Source of the DNA: an uncultured Granulosicoccaceae bacterium
Lineage (GTDB): Bacteria; Pseudomonadota; Gammaproteobacteria; Granulosicoccales; Granulosicoccaceae
Assembly: GCA_938041955.1 (NCBI GenBank)
Contig: CALISD010000152.1
Coordinates: 1-32,548 of the forward strand
Direction of reading: 5' to 3'
Length of the DNA stretch: 32,548 bases
Positions 20,331 through 28,837 of the stretch are shown piece after piece (position 1 is the first letter of the stretch; each line of letters opens with the position of its first letter). The notes under the pieces were generated by a model. It did no database searches. It was not told the DNA's origin and was given only the letters and a program-made list of their open reading frames with translations. A program made the translations under genes and the position numbers.

Positions 20331-20354
20331 AGGGCGCCCTCGTTGGGGTGCCCT
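20331..20354 (+). terminator. Hairpin between rpsA and ihfB, possible terminator
   Basis: AGGGCGCCCT (20331-20340) pairs with GGGGTGCCCT (20345-20354) around CGTT, eight Watson-Crick pairs with two G-T wobbles. No T-run follows, so termination may be partial or the hairpin may protect the rpsA transcript end. Confidence 0.5.
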
Positions 20355-20395
20355 CCATTAACTTGTTACTAACGCATTACCTGGAGTGATGGCCA

Positions 20396-20764
20396 ATGAC
20401 AAAGTCTGATCTGATCGAAGCACTAGCTGACAACCAGTCACACCTTGCCCTGCGAGATGTTGAATTAGCTGTCAAAGGTGTTCTGGAGAGCATGAGTCAG
20501 TCTTTGTCGAGCGGTGAACGTATAGAGATACGGGGATTTGGCAGCTTCAGCTTGCACTTTCGTCCCCCGCGTATGGGCCGCAACCCTAAGTCCGGTGATG
20601 CTGTCGCATTGACTGGCAAGCACGTTCCGCATTTCAAACCTGGTAAAGAGTTGCGAGAGCGCGTTAATGCCCTTAATGCTGATAGCGCCAGTGCACACAC
20701 CGATAGCGCCAATGCAGAAGTTTCTGACATGCAGGATCAAAAAAAAACCGGCACTGACGCCTAG
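20396..20764 (+). CDS. ihfB: Integration host factor subunit beta with C-terminal tail
   Basis: 122 residues against about 94-100 usual. IHF is a heterodimer that bends DNA sharply in nucleoid organisation, recombination and transcription. The IHF-beta core is complete: [10 protein letters not shown], the beta-arm with [25 protein letters not shown] holding the intercalating Pro64, and [13 protein letters not shown] to residue 91. About 28 more residues follow, polar, with a near-repeat of DSA(S/N)A and a basic end (QKKTG), likely disordered. GGAG sits 9 bases before the ATG. The alpha subunit is not in this window. Confidence 0.95.
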   Translation: MTKSDLIEALADNQSHLALRDVELAVKGVLESMSQSLSSGERIEIRGFGSFSLHFRPPRMGRNPKSGDAVALTGKHVPHFKPGKELRERVNALNADSASAHTDSANAEVSDMQDQKKTGTDA

Positions 20765-20797
20765 TTCCCCCGGTAATTCGTAATAACCGGAGTACAA

Positions 20798-20812
20798 CTG
20801 TGCTTGGCACAG
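20798..20812 (+). terminator. Small hairpin after ihfB
   Basis: CTGTGC (20798-20803) and GCACAG (20807-20812) pair perfectly around a TTG triloop; a looser CCGGT/ACCGG repeat lies just upstream. The bases after it are only A/T-rich (CGATTTAATT), so it is a weak terminator at best. Confidence 0.4.
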
Positions 20813-20913
20813 CGATTTAATTCCACCTCTTACAAGCAATCACTCGACAATCTGACAGTAGATCGTCAGAATTGGGATTCAGGCTTCGGCTGACACTACT
20901 CCCAAATATATCC

Positions 20914-22092
20914 ATGGAATTTTCCTGGTGGCTGGTGTTGCTGGCGGGCTTTGCTGGCTGGCTCATCGGGTACGAAAAACTTCGCTACTCTCTATCTAAC
21001 TTTTCCCGTGTCTTTACCCGCAATGGGGGTACGGATCTGGCGTCGCTGCTGCCGGATCACGATGATCGGGTGGAGCGCGACCCTGAACTCAATAGCCTGC
21101 TGGAGCAATACGCAGTTGAGGATAACTCTGTTGAGTTGTATCTGACGCTGGGTGATGCGTTTCGCCGTCGCGGTGAATACTCCCGGGCGATTGGCGTGCA
21201 CGAACACCTTCTCTCCAAAGGACGCTTGTCGGAAGACCAGCAGCGTAAGGTCAAACTTGAACTCGCACGTGACTATGGCGGGGCTGGCTTGCTTGATCGG
21301 GTAGAGGCACTGCTAAAACCGTTGGTTAAGGCAAACCCGAATGATGTCGCGTCACAAACCAGCTTGTTGCGTTTGTACGAAAAGCAACAGGAATGGCAGG
21401 CAGCGATTGATCTTGCGGGTGCGAACACCTCAATGGACACGAACGAAAAAAATCTTCTGAAAGCACAATACTGCTGTGAGCTTGCCGCGATCGCAGAGAT
21501 AGAAGACAACCTGCCTGAAACGGAAAAATGGTTGAATGCGGCACTAAAGGCACAACCACAATGCAGCAGGGCGTTGGTGATGCTTGGGCGCCACTGGATC
21601 GGGCTAAAAAAGTATCCGCAGGCAATTGCGAACTTCGAACAGATAGAAAAACATCACCCGGAGTTGGTGCCTGAAATTGCAGAGTCCTATTTTGTAGCGT
21701 TGCATGAAACCGGTGATCAACAAGCGCTTCGCGATCACCTGGAATACGTTCGCGGCCGAAAAAATAGCTATAGCGTGATTAAGCTCGCTCGTGATTCGAT
21801 CAGTAAGCTTGAAGGCGAACAGCAAGCGTCAGACTTTTTTATTGAACAATTGGCCAAGCGGCCCTCTCTGAAAGGTTTGCGTGACTGGGCGGAATATGAG
21901 CTTGAGCTGACCAAGCCGCGTGACAAAGAAAAAGTGGCGGCAATAGTTGAAATGCTTAGAGATGTCACTGATGAAAAGCCAGTGTATTTATGCGATCGCT
22001 GTGGTTATCGTTGCAAGCAAATACAATGGCACTGCCCCGGTTGTGAAAACTGGAATTCAGTTAAAGTAATTATTGGAGCTGAAGGTGAGTGA
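20914..22092 (+). CDS. lapB: Lipopolysaccharide assembly protein LapB (YciM)
   Basis: 392 residues (E. coli 389). LapB sits on the inner membrane facing the cytoplasm and controls LPS synthesis by presenting LpxC to the FtsH protease. An N-terminal membrane helix (about 3-20, [17 protein letters not shown]) is followed by TPR helices over most of the length ([29 protein letters not shown]), and a C-terminal rubredoxin-type metal site: C360/C363 and C374/C377. The frame opens at TTG 20872, but ATG 20914 puts the membrane helix at the true N-terminus as in homologues. Its last 8 bases overlap pyrF. The small lapA gene, usually just upstream, is absent. Confidence 0.95.
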   Translation: MEFSWWLVLLAGFAGWLIGYEKLRYSLSNFSRVFTRNGGTDLASLLPDHDDRVERDPELNSLLEQYAVEDNSVELYLTLGDAFRRRGEYSRAIGVHEHLLSKGRLSEDQQRKVKLELARDYGGAGLLDRVEALLKPLVKANPNDVASQTSLLRLYEKQQEWQAAIDLAGANTSMDTNEKNLLKAQYCCELAAIAEIEDNLPETEKWLNAALKAQPQCSRALVMLGRHWIGLKKYPQAIANFEQIEKHHPELVPEIAESYFVALHETGDQQALRDHLEYVRGRKNSYSVIKLARDSISKLEGEQQASDFFIEQLAKRPSLKGLRDWAEYELELTKPRDKEKVAAIVEMLRDVTDEKPVYLCDRCGYRCKQIQWHCPGCENWNSVKVIIGAEGE

Positions 22093-22786
22093 TTCAAAAA
22101 GAATAATAGTCGCACTTGATCTGCCGACTGAAGAACAGGCACTCAAATTATCAGCGCGCCTTGATCCTGAATTATGTCGTGTAAAAGTTGGCAAAGAGCT
22201 GTTTACCAGTGCAGGACCCTCTGTTGTTGAAAGTCTGCAAAAACAGGGTTTTGAGGTTTTTCTCGATCTGAAATTTCACGATATCCCGAACACGGTAGCG
22301 TCTGCTGTTCGAGTCGCCGCAGATCTCGGTGTATGGATGGTTAATGTTCACGCTGCTGGTGGTGAACGTATGATGGCAGCAGCCTATGATGCAGCGAGTA
22401 GCGGTATAGGCCGTGCACCGTTGTTGATAGCGGTAACTGTATTGACCAGTATGGAACAAAGTGACCTTGAAGGGATCGGCGTAACACGATCCATTGACGA
22501 ACAAGTGCTGTTACTGGCAACGCTTGCAAAAAACTCTGGTTGTGACGGTGTGGTGTGTTCAGCCCTTGAGGCATCGGTGCTTGGTGCAAAAATTCCTGAA
22601 TTTATTAAAGTCACCCCGGGCATTCGTCTTGCGGGTGATGACGCATCGGATCAGCGTCGGGTGATGACCCCGGTCAAGGCTGTTCAAGGTGGTGCAGATT
22701 ATCTGGTGATAGGGCGGTCAGTCACTTCAGCGCAGGACCCGGTTGCCACGTTAAAGCAAATTTCTCTAGATCTACAAAATCTCTAG
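22085..22786 (+). CDS. pyrF: Orotidine 5'-phosphate decarboxylase
   Basis: 233 residues. It forms UMP, the last step of de novo pyrimidine synthesis. The active-site signature is [10 protein letters not shown] with D61, K63 and D66; VALDLP at the N-terminus and the phosphate-binding VTPGIR and [10 protein letters not shown] motifs complete the TIM barrel. The start is GTG 22085, with GGAG 6 bases upstream and an 8-base overlap with lapB, so the two are translationally coupled. The TTG at 22073 is less likely because it overlaps this ribosome-binding site. The lapB-pyrF pairing is as in E. coli. Confidence 0.96.
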   Translation: MSDSKRIIVALDLPTEEQALKLSARLDPELCRVKVGKELFTSAGPSVVESLQKQGFEVFLDLKFHDIPNTVASAVRVAADLGVWMVNVHAAGGERMMAAAYDAASSGIGRAPLLIAVTVLTSMEQSDLEGIGVTRSIDEQVLLLATLAKNSGCDGVVCSALEASVLGAKIPEFIKVTPGIRLAGDDASDQRRVMTPVKAVQGGADYLVIGRSVTSAQDPVATLKQISLDLQNL

Positions 22787-22822
22787 ATTATTAAACACTG
22801 ACAAACTCACGGCACACATTTT

Positions 22823-23410
22823 ATGTCTGAAAAGCATTTTATCTCCGCTCAGTCACTACTTGAAGACTCATGGAGATTAGCGGTCAATATCCTTAAAGAC
22901 GGTTTCAGGCCGAATTTTATTGTTGGTGTATGGCGCGGCGGTACGCCGGTGGGGATCGCAGTGCAGGAGATGCTCGACTACTACGGCACACATACCGATC
23001 ATATCTCCATTCGTACTTCTTCTTATAGTGTCAAGGGGCGAATGGAGGCACCAGTAAGGGTGCATGGTTTGGATTATCTGATTAACAACATTAATGCAGA
23101 TGATGCTCTGCTGATCGTTGATGATGTCTACGATACCGGCTTAAGTGTGCAGGGTGTTGTGAACACGCTTACCGCTAAAGCGCGTCGTAACACTCCTTCA
23201 GAAATTCGTATTGCTACGCCCTATTTCAAACCCGCAAAAAACAGAACCTCAATAACACCCAATTACTACATCCACGAAACAGATAAATGGCTGGTGTTTC
23301 CGCACGAAATTGACGGACTTAGCCGTGCGGAGGTCGTTGAACACAAGTCCGGGTTATTACCGTTTGTCGATGAAATGGATGCCTTTTACAAGGCAAAGCC
23401 GGAATCCTAA
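22823..23410 (+). CDS. Purine phosphoribosyltransferase, hypoxanthine type
   Basis: 195 residues, type I phosphoribosyltransferase. The PRPP loop is LLIVDDVYDTGLS (97-108, acidic pair D100/D101) and the GVWRGGTPVG loop at 35-44 binds pyrophosphate. The SYSVKGRME flexible loop and the C-terminal hood (DKWLVFPHE, where the WLVFPW-type motif stacks on the base) fit hypoxanthine/guanine or xanthine salvage enzymes. Exact base specificity cannot be set. It lies 36 bases after pyrF, putting purine salvage next to pyrimidine synthesis, probably in one transcript. Confidence 0.82.
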   Translation: MSEKHFISAQSLLEDSWRLAVNILKDGFRPNFIVGVWRGGTPVGIAVQEMLDYYGTHTDHISIRTSSYSVKGRMEAPVRVHGLDYLINNINADDALLIVDDVYDTGLSVQGVVNTLTAKARRNTPSEIRIATPYFKPAKNRTSITPNYYIHETDKWLVFPHEIDGLSRAEVVEHKSGLLPFVDEMDAFYKAKPES

Positions 23411-23457
23411 TTAGCTTCTGAATACAATCTTCACCTGTGCCATCTGGTAGTCACCCT

Positions 23458-24465
23458 ATGATAGATCTGCGTAGCGATACAGTCACCACTCCCACCGCCA
23501 ATATGAAAAAGGCCATGTCGTCAGCTGCCGTTGGCGATGATGTTTATGGTGCAGACCCCACAGTGAACGAACTCGAAGCGCTCGCGGCTGACAAGCTCGG
23601 TTTTGAATCTGCATTGTTCGCCTCGAGTGGTACACAAACCAATCTGATTGCGCTGTTAACCCACTGCCAAAGAGGCGATGAGTACATTGTTGGTCAGCAG
23701 GCACACACCTATAAATACGAAGGCGGTGGTGCTGCTGTGCTTGGCAGTATTCAGCCACAACCGTTAGATACCCGGGTCGATGGCACGATGGCATTGGAGC
23801 ACATCGAAGCGGCTATAAAGCCTGATGATGTGCACTTCGCCAGAACTCGCTTGCTGGCACTTGAAAATACAACACACGGCCGTGCATTGCCTTTGGACTA
23901 CATCCCTGCGGCTCGGGAGTTGGCTGAATCTAAAGGACTGATACTTCATCTTGATGGGGCTCGAATTTTTAACGCGTCGGTATTTAATGGCGTTGATGTT
24001 AAAGAGATCAGTCGGCACTTTGATTCTGTATCGGTGTGTTTGTCCAAAGGCTTGTGCGCGCCGGTCGGGTCGGTTCTCTGTGGCAGTGCAGAGTTCATTC
24101 ATGAAGCCAGACGCTGGAGAAAAATGCTGGGTGGCGGAATGCGCCAGGCAGGGTACATTGCCGCAGCCGGTATTGTTGCGTTAAATGAAAACGTAGATCG
24201 GCTTCAGTTTGATCATGATCACGCCAGAGCGTTGTTTGAAGGTTTGCGTGATATTGATGAACTACACATGACTGAGGACAGCGTGCAGACCAATATGGTG
24301 TTCCTGCATTGTGGCAAGCGTGTAGCCACAGAATTGGCAGCGCACCTTGAATCGAAAAAAATTATCATCAGTGCCAGCGAGTCGGTTCGATTGGTGCTGC
24401 ATAAAGATGTAACCATTGAAGATGTAATTAAGGTGACCTCAGTGTGCAAAAACTTTTTTAAGTAA
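23458..24465 (+). CDS. ltaE: Low-specificity L-threonine aldolase
   Basis: 335 residues (E. coli 333). A PLP enzyme of fold type I that splits L-threonine and L-allo-threonine into glycine and acetaldehyde. The N-terminus MIDLRSDTVTTP and GDDVYGADPTVNELE are nearly identical to the family consensus. Asp and Arg of HLDGARIFNA bind PLP, and Lys197 in CLSKGLCAPVG forms the Schiff base, the same number as in E. coli. The frame is open upstream to GTG 23437, but ATG 23458 gives the canonical N-terminus. It is 47 bases after the phosphoribosyltransferase. Confidence 0.95.
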   Translation: MIDLRSDTVTTPTANMKKAMSSAAVGDDVYGADPTVNELEALAADKLGFESALFASSGTQTNLIALLTHCQRGDEYIVGQQAHTYKYEGGGAAVLGSIQPQPLDTRVDGTMALEHIEAAIKPDDVHFARTRLLALENTTHGRALPLDYIPAARELAESKGLILHLDGARIFNASVFNGVDVKEISRHFDSVSVCLSKGLCAPVGSVLCGSAEFIHEARRWRKMLGGGMRQAGYIAAAGIVALNENVDRLQFDHDHARALFEGLRDIDELHMTEDSVQTNMVFLHCGKRVATELAAHLESKKIIISASESVRLVLHKDVTIEDVIKVTSVCKNFFK

Positions 24466-24589
24466 TATTGCCGATCCTCTATAGGCGGCTTGCGGTACGA
24501 GCGATTCATGGCTCTCGTCTATCTCTCTCGGCTATCGTCACTCGAGATAACTTGCTATCTTTTGACCACCTGTCTGGAATATGTGCGTT

Positions 24590-27181
24590 ATGGCATCAGT
24601 AGATTATCCCAACGAATTTTATATCGGTCGTCGTGTTGAGCCTGAAACGGGTGAAACCACAGAAGAGGCCTACACCTATGATCCAAATGATCTGACCACC
24701 CATGCGGTGGTGGTCGGCATGACCGGATCAGGTAAAACCGGTTTGTGCCTCGACATAATGGAAGAGGCAGCGTTAAATAATCTGCCTGCCATTTTGATAG
24801 ATCCTAAAGGTGACATCACCAATCTTCTTCTGCACTTTCCCGAAATGTTGCCGGAAGATTTCAAGCCGTGGATTAATGCAGACAACGCCCGTCGCGATGG
24901 TGTTACGGTTGAACAGGCAGCGGCAGATACGGCGAATCTATGGAAGAATGGTCTTGAAGGATGGGGTATTGAGTCTGATCGTATACAACGCTTAAAAGAC
25001 GCGGTTGATCGTACCGTGTATACACCGGGCTCAACCTCCGGCAAACCGATCAGCATACTTGCCTCGTTAAAAGCGCCACAGGCTAACTGGCAAGCCAATC
25101 AGGAAGTGCTGCTGGAACAGATAGAGGGAACTGTCACTGCCTTGCTAAGTCTGATTGGTCTTGATGATATTGACCCGATCAGTGATCCGGAGCACATCCT
25201 GTTATCAAAAATTATTGCTGACTCATGGGCGATAAGTAAAGACGTCGATATGGGTGAGCTCATCATGCAAACCCAAAACCCGCCGTTTGAGAAATTGGGC
25301 TTTTTTACAGTAGATCAATTTTTCCCTGCCAAAAAGCGTATGGCTCTGGCGATGAAGCTCAATAGCATCATTGCTGCGCCTTCGTTTCAGCCGTGGGTCA
25401 CCGGCGAGTCGCTCGATATAGAATCGTTGTTGTATACACCAGAGGGAAAACCCAAACACAGTATTTTCTACATAGCGCACTTGAGTGAAACAGAGCGCAT
25501 GTTTATCGTCACGCTATTGTACTCAGCGGTAGAAACCTGGATGCGGTCGCAATCGGGCACTACCAGCTTACGAGCCCTTGTGTATTTTGACGAGATATTT
25601 GGATACCTACCACCGACGGCCAACCCGCCGTCGAAAAAGCCTATGTTGCGTATGTTTAAACAGGCGCGTGCGTTTGGAGTAGGTATGGTGGTGGCCACAC
25701 AGAACCCGGTAGACATTGACTACAAGGGTTTGTCCAATGCTGGAACCTGGTTTATCGGGCGTTTGCAAACGGAGAGAGATAAAGACCGCTTGCTTGATGG
25801 CTTACAGGGTGCCACTGGAGGAGTGTTTGATCGCGCAGCTTCTGACAAAATGTTGTCCGGGCTTGGTAAGCGCGTTTTTATGATTAACAATGTGCACAGC
25901 CGTGGTGGCCCCGAATTGTTTCAAACGCGATGGGCTATGAATTATATGGCAGGGCCCATGACCCGGAACCGGATTGCTGATCTTAATGTATTGGCCGGTG
26001 TGATTGCCGACAAGCCTGTGGCAGATGATGCGGAAGTATCAGTGCAAAGTAAGGCTGGTCAAAAGTCCAAAAAATTGAAAGGGTCTAAAGTCACCGCTGA
26101 GCAAGTGGTTGCCCCTGAAACGGCTGCAAAAGCGATTGTAGCGGCCAAGCCAATCAAAGCCCTGCAAAAGTACACTCAAACACGGGCCAACATTGCTACC
26201 GGTCTTGATGAGTTCTTTCTACCGCGTCAATATAGCTTTTACCGCGCCCTGCAGCGGGGTAACACACCAATATCAGTGAACGAGGCAGAAAAGCTGGGTT
26301 TGGTATACCTGCCGGGGTTGTTGATGCAGGTAGATGTGCTTTACACAGATAGAAAGGGTAGCTACAACGAACGTCGACGTTACGCCGTGATGATCCCTGA
26401 CCCTGAGAAACGCAGCAATCTGAAGTTCGAAAAGTTTGCGGTTAACCCGATAGATCACGATGATCTGGATCAGCAACCTGAAGATGATGTGCACTATGGT
26501 GAAATGGATGCCATCATGCAAAATGCTCGCAATGTCACTTCGTTGTCAAAGAAGTATATCGATCATATCTACCGTGAGGCGGTAATGCCGTTGTTTCATA
26601 ACGCAGCACTGAAGCTGACTTCTGTACCGGATGAATCAGAACAGGAATTTCTTGCGCGCTGCAATGATGCTGCCGACGACAAGGAAGATGCTGAAATTGA
26701 AAAGATTCAGGCTCGGTTTGAGAAACAGCTTGATCGATTGCAAACCAAGCTTCGTCGCGAGCAGCGCGATCTTGAAGAAGACGAAGATACATTGCAGGCC
26801 TTGAAAATGGAAACCATGGTGAGTTATGGAAAGACCCTGGCGAATATTGCTGGTGGATTATTCGGTGGTCGAAGTCGACGACGCTCAAGTGTAAGCTCAT
26901 CTCTGACCAAGCGCCGTCAAAAACAGAATGCGAAAGCTGATGTTCGTGAATCTGTAGAAGAGCTCGCAGCGCTACGTTCGCAACTTGATGAGCTAACTCA
27001 TGAGCACAAAGAAGAAATGCTTGAGATAGATAGAGAGTGGACGGAAGTGGCGTCAACAATTGAAGTGATTAATGTCTCCCCGCTAAAAAAGAATATTGAG
27101 CTTGAAGTGTTTGGTGTCGCGTGGCAACCGCATTGGGTTGCTAAGGTCAATGGTCGCACTAAAGTCATTCCAGCCGGGTGA
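24590..27181 (+). CDS. HerA-like ATP-binding protein with C-terminal coiled coil
   Basis: 863 residues from ATG 24590 (another in-frame ATG is at 24581, too close to its GGA site). It is a P-loop ATPase of the HerA/FtsK group: Walker A GMTGSGKTG near residue 43, IDPKGD after it, and Walker B LVYFDEIFGYLPP near 330. The sensor-like stretch GVGMVVATQNPVDIDYK and the arginine-bearing GTWFIGRLQTERD also fit. The second half has a linker rich in Lys/Ala, then a charged coiled coil (about 705-745, EKIQARFEKQLDRLQTKLR), a short GGLFGGRSRRRSS basic patch, another coiled coil and a beta C-terminus. Relatives are annotated as HerA-like or DUF853-type ATPases without a firm function. No NurA partner is adjacent. 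Confidence 0.8.
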   Translation: MASVDYPNEFYIGRRVEPETGETTEEAYTYDPNDLTTHAVVVGMTGSGKTGLCLDIMEEAALNNLPAILIDPKGDITNLLLHFPEMLPEDFKPWINADNARRDGVTVEQAAADTANLWKNGLEGWGIESDRIQRLKDAVDRTVYTPGSTSGKPISILASLKAPQANWQANQEVLLEQIEGTVTALLSLIGLDDIDPISDPEHILLSKIIADSWAISKDVDMGELIMQTQNPPFEKLGFFTVDQFFPAKKRMALAMKLNSIIAAPSFQPWVTGESLDIESLLYTPEGKPKHSIFYIAHLSETERMFIVTLLYSAVETWMRSQSGTTSLRALVYFDEIFGYLPPTANPPSKKPMLRMFKQARAFGVGMVVATQNPVDIDYKGLSNAGTWFIGRLQTERDKDRLLDGLQGATGGVFDRAASDKMLSGLGKRVFMINNVHSRGGPELFQTRWAMNYMAGPMTRNRIADLNVLAGVIADKPVADDAEVSVQSKAGQKSKKLKGSKVTAEQVVAPETAAKAIVAAKPIKALQKYTQTRANIATGLDEFFLPRQYSFYRALQRGNTPISVNEAEKLGLVYLPGLLMQVDVLYTDRKGSYNERRRYAVMIPDPEKRSNLKFEKFAVNPIDHDDLDQQPEDDVHYGEMDAIMQNARNVTSLSKKYIDHIYREAVMPLFHNAALKLTSVPDESEQEFLARCNDAADDKEDAEIEKIQARFEKQLDRLQTKLRREQRDLEEDEDTLQALKMETMVSYGKTLANIAGGLFGGRSRRRSSVSSSLTKRRQKQNAKADVRESVEELAALRSQLDELTHEHKEEMLEIDREWTEVASTIEVINVSPLKKNIELEVFGVAWQPHWVAKVNGRTKVIPAG

Positions 27182-27218
27182 GCAACGTCAGTTCAGAAGA
27201 AGAAAGTTGAGCGAACCT

Positions 27219-27644
27219 ATGGATGATGGCCTGAGTCGCTTTATTGATGCACAAGAGGCAACCTATGGACGAGCACTTGCAGAAATTCAAAGTGGTGAAA
27301 AGACCACTCACTGGATGTGGTTTGTGTTTCCTCAGATTGACGGTCTCGGATCAAGTCCGGTTGCGAAAAGATTTGCCATTTCAGACAAAGAGGAGGCAGA
27401 TAGCTATGTTAAGCACCCGATTCTCGGCTACAGATTGCGCCAATGCTGTGAATCACTGCTAGACCTTCAAGGAGTTAGCGCGCGGGATATTTTTGGCCCT
27501 ACTGATGCATTGAAATTACGTTCAAGCATGACGCTATTCAGCCGGGTTGCCGCATCTGATCACCTCTTTTCTGCCGTTATCGAAAAATACTATGGCGGCA
27601 TTGCAGATCAAAAGACACTTGCACTGTTAGCAGACCCTGATTGA
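27219..27644 (+). CDS. DUF1810 family protein
   Basis: 141 residues from ATG 27219. The family signature is clear: SRFIDAQEATYGRALAEIQSGEKTTHWMWFVFPQIDGLGSSP is matched throughout residues 5-46, then EADSYVKHPILGYRL and LKLRSSMTLF. The biochemical role of DUF1810 (YbiA-neighbourhood type, calpastatin-like annotation in some databases) is not established. The frame is open back to 27096, but that would overlap the preceding gene by 86 bases and add 41 residues unlike the family. It starts 37 bases after the ATPase stop. No strong ribosome-binding site was seen (AGTTGAG). Confidence 0.85.
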   Translation: MDDGLSRFIDAQEATYGRALAEIQSGEKTTHWMWFVFPQIDGLGSSPVAKRFAISDKEEADSYVKHPILGYRLRQCCESLLDLQGVSARDIFGPTDALKLRSSMTLFSRVAASDHLFSAVIEKYYGGIADQKTLALLADPD

Positions 27645-27705
27645 TGCACCCCTGAACACCTCTATTAAAACCGGCCGACAGGCGAACGTTACCGGTAGCC
27701 TTTAC

Positions 27706-28557
27706 ATGGTGGCAGCAATGGCGGCCTTTGCGGTTGAAGATGCTTTGGTAAAAGCAGCTTCAAGCACACTATCGTTTGGCCAGATTCTTATATTATTTGG
27801 TCTCGGAGGGGCGACTGTATTTGCTTGCATCGCTATGCTGAAGTCGGAGCGGCTTTTTACTGTCAATGTGCTCTCTCGCCCTATGCGGTTTCGTTTCCTG
27901 TTTGAGACGATTGGCCGGTTGTTTTATTTTCTCGCAGTTACTCTCACGTCACTGTCTTCAGCCACTGTTATTTTGCAGGCAACGCCAATTGTCGTTGTAG
28001 CGGGTGCGTCGATATTCTTTGGCGAACGAGTAGGGTGGCCAAGATGGACGGCTATTATCTTCGGACTGATCGGTGTTATCGTGGTCGTTAACCCGGGCAC
28101 TGGCAGCTTCTCTGTACTGTCGATCTTGGCATTGGTGGGTATGTTGGGTCTGGCGGGGCGTGATCTTGCCAGTCGTGCAGCACCTGCTTCGCTGAGTACA
28201 GCTGTGCTGGGGTTTTATGGTTTTCTGTCCGTCACTGTTGCCGGTGTCATATTTTTTCTCTGGAATGATAAGCCTTTTGAGAGTGTGAGTGTTCTCACTG
28301 CTTTAATCCTGGTGGGAGCGATCACCGCAGGTGTGGTTGCGTACTCAGCACTTATGATGGCAATGAGAATTGGTGAAATCTCTGCGGTAACACCGTTCAG
28401 GTATTCACGACTGTTGTTCGGCATTGCTTTCGGTGTTTTGTTTTTTAACGAGCAATTGAGTGTTCCAACGATTGTTGGAAGTGGACTTATTGTTGTCTCT
28501 GGTTTGTTTGTTCTCTGGGTCGGGAATTGCCAACTCAATAATGACCAGTCACCTTGA
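27706..28557 (+). CDS. EamA/DMT family transporter
   Basis: 283 residues from ATG 27706. It is an inner-membrane protein with about ten hydrophobic helices in two EamA halves; VILQATPIVVVAGASIFFGERVGW and SAVTPFRYSRLLFGIAFGVLFFNEQL are the typical half-end motifs, each with the conserved Glu. Substrate unknown; drug/metabolite exporters of this family move amino acids, nucleobases or other small molecules. The first helix seems clipped with this start: in the same frame the upstream codons, from a TAG at 27628, read GSLY directly before the Met and contain only CTG or ATT as possible starts. The N-terminus therefore remains uncertain. Confidence 0.85.
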   Translation: MVAAMAAFAVEDALVKAASSTLSFGQILILFGLGGATVFACIAMLKSERLFTVNVLSRPMRFRFLFETIGRLFYFLAVTLTSLSSATVILQATPIVVVAGASIFFGERVGWPRWTAIIFGLIGVIVVVNPGTGSFSVLSILALVGMLGLAGRDLASRAAPASLSTAVLGFYGFLSVTVAGVIFFLWNDKPFESVSVLTALILVGAITAGVVAYSALMMAMRIGEISAVTPFRYSRLLFGIAFGVLFFNEQLSVPTIVGSGLIVVSGLFVLWVGNCQLNNDQSP

Positions 28558-28791
28558 TGATCTGGTCTATTTGAATATTTTGTTAGTCTTGGCGATTAGT
28601 AGATCAAAACTATCGGTTTGACCAGCCATACGCATTTTCGGCTGTGTACTTTTATCAGTCTGTCTGGCGCGATATGAAAAGGCGCGATGTCGTCGCGTAC
28701 AAGTGCTGTTTTTAAAGTCTGTTTATCTCAGCGACCTAAACGTTTCACACTTTCTGCTCTTTTCAATGTGATTTTTTGCATATTCTTTGTC

Positions 28792-28807
28792 GACAATATC
28801 GATTGTC
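28792..28807. promoter_or_regulatory. Operator-like palindrome upstream of the peroxidase gene
   Basis: GACAAT (28792-28797) and ATTGTC (28802-28807) form a perfect 6-base inverted repeat around ATCG, ending 30 bases before the peroxidase ATG, in an A/T-rich stretch. It is a plausible binding site for a dimeric regulator; it does not match an OxyR or Fur site that I know. Confidence 0.35.
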
Positions 28808-28837
28808 TATTGCAATTACGAGTGTGTGTAAAATCAA

